This document shows, one piece after another, positions 8,230 through 13,049 of a stretch of DNA of 13,049 nt (positions are counted from its first letter, which is position 1; each line of letters begins with the position of its first letter). Position numbers and translations under genes: made by a program. The notes beneath the pieces were generated by a model. It ran no database searches, was not told the origin of the DNA, and saw only the letters and a list, made by a program, of their open reading frames with translations. Source of the DNA: Cochliopodium minus (Eukaryota; Discosea; Himatismenida; Cochliopodiidae); contig JAMYWO010000521.1 in assembly GCA_024220525.1 (NCBI GenBank), positions 1 to 13,049 of the forward strand, read 5' to 3'.

Positions 8230-10365
8230 TCAAATCAATTTAATTTTAGGGTTAACATTTTCAATAGGAATATCGCTACTTTCTTTACTCTTCTTTTTTT
8301 TAACTTGGGGAGAATAAACAGCGAGCATACAGTAACAAAAAACAAGTTGCACAACGTACACTGTCACAATTACATATAAATAATTTCTTCCATTGTTTCC
8401 TATGTCATCTCTTTTTGAGGCAAACAAAGAAGTTAAACCAAATAAAGTAGCAAAAAAGGAACCAATTATAGATCTATTTTATAATGAGAAATTTGAAAAA
8501 ATAAAAAATAAACCAATTTTTAAAAACAATAAAAATGATCAAACTTATCAATTATTTTTAAAATTAAATTAAAATAAAATAATATACAAATAAAAAAATT
8601 AAAGAAAACCCTGTCAAAATTTTGTATTTTCTTTTTCCTTGAAACTTGTTCACTTTGGACATTTTGTTAACTTTGAAAAGAAGGAAAAACCCGGAAAAAA
8701 AATAAAAAGTCAAACAAATGGTAATGACACAGATAGAACCATCTGAATTCATTTCTCCCATTGTAGCATTCAAATTCCAAGTGTAAGCATAGCAAGCAAA
8801 AATGATGTTTATAGTTGTAAAAAAAACTATTAAAATGCTCGCCAATGAAATAATTATTATTTGGAGAAGTGTTTTTCTGATTGAAACTTTCGCCAAAACA
8901 TTTGCAATGTCCGCTGCAAAAATAATAAATCCTTTTTTTTTTTTTTAAAGAAAATTATTTAAATAATTTTTTATTTTTTTAAATAAAAAATTTTAAAATT
9001 TTGAAAATTTTTTTTTTTTAAACCATATACTGTTATTGGTCCAAAAATCAAAGTGAAGGTAGTTAAAAATTGTTGAGTATGTGCAAACCATCTTCTCCAA
9101 CCAAATGGGTCTATACTTGAAATGCTGAATAATACTCCAGCTAATAATAAAAATTATCAAAATTTAGTTTCAAGTTTTTTTTTTTTTATTTTTTTAAAAT
9201 TTTTATTTTTATTTTTTACCTGCAAAAGTAATTCCTATCAAAAATTTAGGAGTAGTTACCTTAAAACCATCTTCTTTCCAAAAGTGGATCAGTTTCAAAA
9301 AAGCAAGAATGGAAACAATCAAATAATTCACCTAATATAAAAAATTTTCAAAAAGTTAAATTTATTTTCAAAAAAAAACTTTTTAATTAATTTTTTAATT
9401 ATAAAAAAATTTTTTTTTATGTATTTTTTTTTTTTTTTACAAAGAAAAAAATAGAAACGAAATTCATCCCTGCTTTGTTTAATGCTAGGAATTCATTTGG
9501 TTCTGCTGTGAAAACGGCCAAGGTTGGTTGTGGAGGAGTTTGTAATCCTAAAATGATTTATTTTTTGATTTTTTTATTTTTTTTGATTTAATTTTTTTTG
9601 ATTAAATTTTTTTTTTGCATTTTTAAAAATTTTTTTTTTTAAATTTTACCATTGGCGTATATTATTTTGGTGAGTTGACTCATATCTTTGGTACTCATAC
9701 ATACAGCAGGTATTCTGTTTTTGTTTTTGTCTGCATACGCATCAACCATGTTACAGATTCTGTTTTGTTTATTTTTTTGAAAAAATAAACAAAAGGAGGA
9801 ATTAAATATCAAAAATTAGTTTTAAAAATTTTACCTCCACACTTGATCAACTACAATAATGACAGCGATAGCACCTGCTTCTCTATCACATTGGTTTATT
9901 TTATGAATTGAAATGAATAATTTGTTTTTTTTTAAATTTTTACTGAGCCACTTCAATGTGTCTTTCATGTGAACAACCTTTTAATTAATTATTTTTTATT
10001 TTATTATCCGTTAAATAAAAAAATCATTTTACCTCCAAATGGAGCTACGATAGCTATACTTCCATTCACTATTGCTTGTGGATTTGCTTTTGTACATGTT
10101 TGTAAATCCTTTTGTGTAAAACCCAATAATCCTAATTTTTACAAATTATTAAATCAAAGCATTTGTGAAGATGAATTCATTTTTTAACAAAATGGATTAT
10201 TATCTCACCTATGTAACTTATGATTCTTCCATTTTCTATTTGATTTTTATTTCCTGTGAATGCTGGAGTATTTAATTTTAAAAAAGTTCCATTTCCAAGA
10301 ATGACTTGAATTGATAAACTATGATTCACAAACAAGATTAAAATGATTATAAAGAAATACTTCAT
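8230..10365 (-). CDS. PA-domain seven-transmembrane protein with signal peptide, 10 exons, 443 aa
   Basis: Minus-strand exons 10365-10209, 10131-10033, 9977-9944, 9882-9835, 9759-9650, 9547-9441, 9331-9220, 9140-9024, 8913-8610 and 8473-8230 join with consistent phases (1332 nt). A signal peptide (MKYFFIIILILFVNHSLS) is followed by a protease-associated domain at ~40-165: SIAIVAPFGGCSHERHIEV then AQEAGAIAVIIVVDQ, IPAVCMSTKDMSQL. Seven hydrophobic helices follow at ~178-200, 213-230, 246-268, 277-303, 321-341, 364-381 and 394-416, then a Lys-rich cytosolic tail. PA domains are lumenal or extracellular modules found in sorting receptors, RING ligases and SPP-like proteases. No RING and no YD/GLGD aspartyl-protease motif is present, so this is neither. 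A receptor or sorting role is inference. Start: ATG at 10365; an in-frame TTG four codons upstream is unlikely. Confidence 0.8.
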
Positions 10366-10749
10366 ATATTTCCTCAAATTTTCTATTTTTATTTTATTTA
10401 TATTTAATTTCCATTTTTAAATTTTAGAAGGCAAAATAAAATATTTTATTTGTTAGTAATGCATTAAGATTTTTGAAGGATTGGGTAGGAAAAACTCCTC
10501 AATCCATGAATGTTAAAAATAGTTAATTTATTATTTTAATTGTACCAAGTTTTTTTAGTTAACGTGATCTTTTAAATATTTCTTCTTTTGTATTCTATTT
10601 CAAAGGGTAAGAAATTTACTTTTGAAAAGAAATGAGAACTTACTTTGTTACCAATAAAACATCAAAAATTTATCTCAAAATTTCTTTTTTTAAAAATAAA
10701 ATAAAATACATTAAAATAAATAAAATAAAAAATAAAAGAAATTTTTTTT
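10366..10749. other. Intergenic region: PA-7TM promoter and MscS 3' end, with a hairpin
   Basis: This 384-nt spacer lies between two minus-strand genes. Most is A/T-rich. At 10478-10505 a G+C-richer segment folds as GGATTG/CAATCC plus AGG/CCT, with a 3-nt bulge and 7-nt loop. It lies 113-140 bp before the PA-7TM ATG. A GTTAACGTGATC stretch near 10558 also stands out from the A/T background. I find no exon here with splice partners. Confidence 0.45.
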
Positions 10750-12946
10750 TTATTTTCCACCAGTAATGATGATATTAAGAGATTTCGCAATTTTCTCAAT
10801 CTCAAAAAGAAAAGTAGTTTTGGCAGTGCTCCATCTAAGAGAATCTTGCCACCTGCCACCATTTTTCAAATAAGCCTTGATGGAAATTTGGATGGTGGGG
10901 GTTTCACCAAAGTTTTGAATATTATCGGCTGTCAAAACAAATTTGTCTGCCCAAACAGATGATTTGGTGGTGTAATCAGACAACCTAGATATAAACTTGG
11001 ACATTTGTTCTGTGGTGGTTTCTGAAGAAACTCCCATTTTCAAGAAGATGGCGATTCTTTCTCCCATGTTGTAGTTTTTCAGATCAGATTTCAGAATGTC
11101 ACTGTTTCTTTTGTAAACTCCGTATCCTACAAGAAAAAAAAAATTAAAATAAAATTGAATTTGATAAAAAAAATAAAAATATAGATAAAAAAAAATGTAA
11201 AATGATAATTATAAAAAAGATGAAACGAAACATTCGGCCAAATAATTCTCATTAGAATGCGAATCAGATAAAAAAATAATTTTGATTGTAAATTGAAAAA
11301 TAATTAAATATTCATTGAGTAATTTATTTCTCCGCGCAATAAAAAATGTTCTTGGGTTTCCATTGACAAAATAACAAAAAAAAAAAATAAAATTAACTTT
11401 TTTTCTTAAAAAAGATTCCAAAAAAACACAAGATATTATTAAAAAAAAAAGTAATTATTATAAAAGAAATCGTACCTTCTTGGGAGTGAAAGAAACAAGT
11501 GAGGAGGCCTACTTCTTTTACTATCAGTGTTTCTCCTTCTCCAAGTTTGATGTGATCTCCTATGTTGAATGGTCTCATGAAATAAATCATGTACAGTCCA
11601 TTCATCAACTCTTGCAATGTAGCTAAAAAGAAAAATTTTAAAATGAAAATAAAAATTAAAAAATGAAAAAAAAATAAATTAATTTAAAAATTTAAAAATT
11701 TAAAAATTTAAAAATTTAAAAATTTAAAAATTTAAAAATTTAAAAAATGAAAATTAAAAAATTTTTGTTTTATTTTTATTTTTCTTTACCAGAAAAAATG
11801 AACATAAAAATGATGGCGGTGACACCAATGGGAAGACCATAAGTGAGAATGGAGACTTGAAAATTCCAAAACAAAACTAAGCAAGACAAACAAATCAACA
11901 ATATTATCAAAATAACCTATTTAATAATAATAAAAAAAAATTAAATTATTTCAAAATAAAAATTAAATGAGAAATATTAAATAAAAAATTTATTGAGAAA
12001 AAAATTAAAAAACAGTTTTACCTCTGTGATTTCCACGATTACTTTGCGAGTCTTCATTTGGTCCAACACTGATTTTCTTTCTTTGAAAATTCTTTTACAT
12101 CCTTTCATCAAATCTGCCCTAGTTAATTTTCCATTCCCTGCCTTGAAAAATTTGATGAAAAGAAAAGAAAATGAAAAATAAAATTAAATTAATTAAAATA
12201 AAATTAAATTAAAATAATATTAAAATTAAAATAATTAAATAATTAAAATAATTAAATAAAATAAAATTGAAAAAATTAAAATAATTGAAATAGAATTTAA
12301 TCATTAAAATAAATTAAAATAATTAAAATAAAATTAAATAATTAAAATAAAATTAGAATAATTAAAAATAAATTAAAATAATTAAAATATAATTTAATAA
12401 TTAAAATAAAATTAAATAATTAAAATAAAATTTAATAATTAAAAATAAATTAAAATAATTAAAATGTTGTACATAATCCAAGTCGTTCAAGATTTCTACA
12501 ATTTCGGAAGACCTGAAAATATGAGAGAGATCATCGAAAGAGATAAAGTCTTTGTGCAAATGTTGATTAGAAACTCCGCTGTTGTTTAAAGTTTTGGTTG
12601 AATGAGCTTTATTTCTGTTTACATTATTTCTATTTTCATTATTATTCATATTATTATTGATATCTTTATTATTCACATTGTCATTAATATCATTATTTAC
12701 ATTGTTTACATTATTTTCAAAATTATCAAAATGTTTATTATTGTTTTTATTATTTACATTATTTTTTTTAAAATTATTTTTTTCTTTAAAATTATTTTTG
12801 TTATCATTATTGTATTTATTGTTATTATTGTAATTATTGTCATTGTTGTTGATTTTTTCTTTTTTATTGGAGCAATAATTGGAAAGTATGGAGGAAGTAA
12901 AATTAGAAACAGCATCTTCCAATGACCCTGATCCTTGTAATTGAAC
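10750..12946 (-). CDS. MscS-like mechanosensitive ion channel with EF-hand and Asn-rich region, 5' partial, 5 visible exons
   Basis: Minus-strand exons 12946-12473, 12141-12022, 11916-11790, 11622-11476 and 11126-10750 join in phase into 414 residues ending in TAA. Order: an Asn-rich region (~95 residues), KDFISFDDLSHIF, a degenerate EF-hand (loop DYAGNGKLTRAD), a basic helix (KGCKRIFKERKSVLDQMK), then two membrane helices (VILIILLICLSCLVLFW and LPIGVTAIIFMFIF). The second is the pore-lining helix, leading into the hallmark ATLQELMNGLYMIYFMRPF, NIGDHI, the beta domain (ETLIVKEVGLLTCFF, GYGVYKRNSDIL) and the alpha/beta C-terminus. EF-hand plus MscS is the arrangement of the eukaryotic MSL/Msy group, which releases ions on membrane stretch in plasma or internal membranes. 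Upstream helices lie outside the window. The visible reading frame starts at an acceptor (AAATAAAG|GTTCAA). Confidence 0.88.
11127..11475 (-). other. MscS-like gene intron with a non-simple sequence block
   Basis: This 349-nt intron separates the MscS beta-domain exons. Its flanks are A/T-simple, but about 11218-11375 has mixed composition, including TTCGGCC, AATGCGAATC, CTCCGCGC and CTTGGGTTTCC. On the minus strand an uninterrupted frame spans 11421-11209 (NPRTFFIARRNKLLNEYLI) with no recognised family. Plus-strand ATTCTCATTAGAAT forms a 5-bp stem. Flanking exon phases and the MscS alignment do not need an exon here. Confidence 0.5.
11683..11746. repeat. Eight perfect copies of TTTAAAAA
   Basis: An 8-nt unit is repeated without error eight times inside MscS intron 11623-11789. 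It is a microsatellite and likely length-polymorphic. Confidence 0.9.
12180..12466. repeat. Irregular AATTAAAATAA-type low-complexity array
   Basis: Nearly 290 nt are built from AATTAAAATAA, AAATTAAAT and similar words in irregular order, inside MscS intron 12142-12472. No coding or structured sequence is visible in it. Confidence 0.8.
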
Positions 12947-12947
12947 C

Positions 12948-13049
12948 TTTATTTATTTTATTTATTTTTTAATTTTTAATTTTTATTTTTTATTTTTTAT
13001 TTTTTATTTTTTATTTTTTATTTTTTATTTTTTATTTTTTATTTTTTAT
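12948..13049. repeat. (TTTTTTA)n array at the right end of the window
   Basis: From ~12976 to the end the sequence is a near-perfect TTTTTTA array, in the same plus-strand orientation as at the left end. It adjoins the acceptor of the MscS-like gene (CT at 12947-12948 on plus), so it is probably intronic. Confidence 0.8.

Noticed and set aside
9969-10187. Plus-strand 72-codon frame
   Set aside because: It is antisense to PA-domain exon 10033-10131, whose minus-strand product is a clear PA segment.
8230-10365. Signal peptide peptidase-like aspartyl protease
   Set aside because: A PA domain followed by many helices suggests it, but neither the YD nor the GLGD catalytic motif is present.
11993-12181. 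Plus-strand 62-codon frame
   Set aside because: It is antisense to the EF-hand exon 12022-12141 of the MscS-like gene.
12602-12925. Plus-strand Ile/Val-rich frame that looks like membrane helices
   Set aside because: It is the complement of the Asn codons (AAT/AAC) in the MscS-like exon.

Overview
The window is about 80% A+T. Intergenic and intron DNA is made of T-rich or A-rich low-complexity runs, and the islands of normal base composition are exons. Every gene I could rebuild uses GT-AG introns, the standard genetic code, and TAA or TGA stops. This is the nuclear genome of an AT-rich protist. A talin-type FERM lobe, an asparagine-rich insert in a channel and a leucine-rich-repeat protein suggest an amoeboid lineage (dictyostelid-like, Anaeramoeba-like or heterolobosean), but the window does not decide between them. 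The gene models were made by hand: I matched splice phases exon by exon and compared the joined proteins with families I know.

Layout, plus strand: (1) 419-1791, the 3' part of a protein with a talin-like FERM F3 lobe and a C-terminal ubiquitin-like fold. (2) 2155-3208, a complete 251-aa class I SAM-dependent methyltransferase in four exons. (3) 3389-5229, a complete 520-aa leucine-rich-repeat protein in two exons, with a triplicated sequence in its intron. (4) 5411-7440, a complete 416-aa EME1-like protein in five exons. EME1 is the non-catalytic partner of the MUS81 structure-specific endonuclease.

Layout, minus strand: (5) 7528-8089, a complete 81-aa PMP3/UPF0057-type membrane peptide in six very small exons, two of them 20 and 16 nt. 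It is invisible to simple ORF scanning. (6) 8230-10365, a complete 443-aa protein in ten exons, with a signal peptide, a lumenal protease-associated (PA) domain and seven predicted membrane segments. (7) 10750-12946, the 3' part of an MscS-like mechanosensitive channel with an asparagine-rich region and a degenerate EF-hand before its last two membrane helices.

The four plus-strand genes run toward the three minus-strand genes and meet at a convergent junction of 87 bp (7441-7527). There is no operon logic and the genes share no obvious pathway: adhesion scaffold, methyltransferase, LRR protein, recombination nuclease subunit, and three membrane proteins. Both window ends lie in (TTTTTTA)n repeats, probably intronic, so the outer two genes continue beyond the window. 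I saw no rRNA, tRNA, transposon or CRISPR array.
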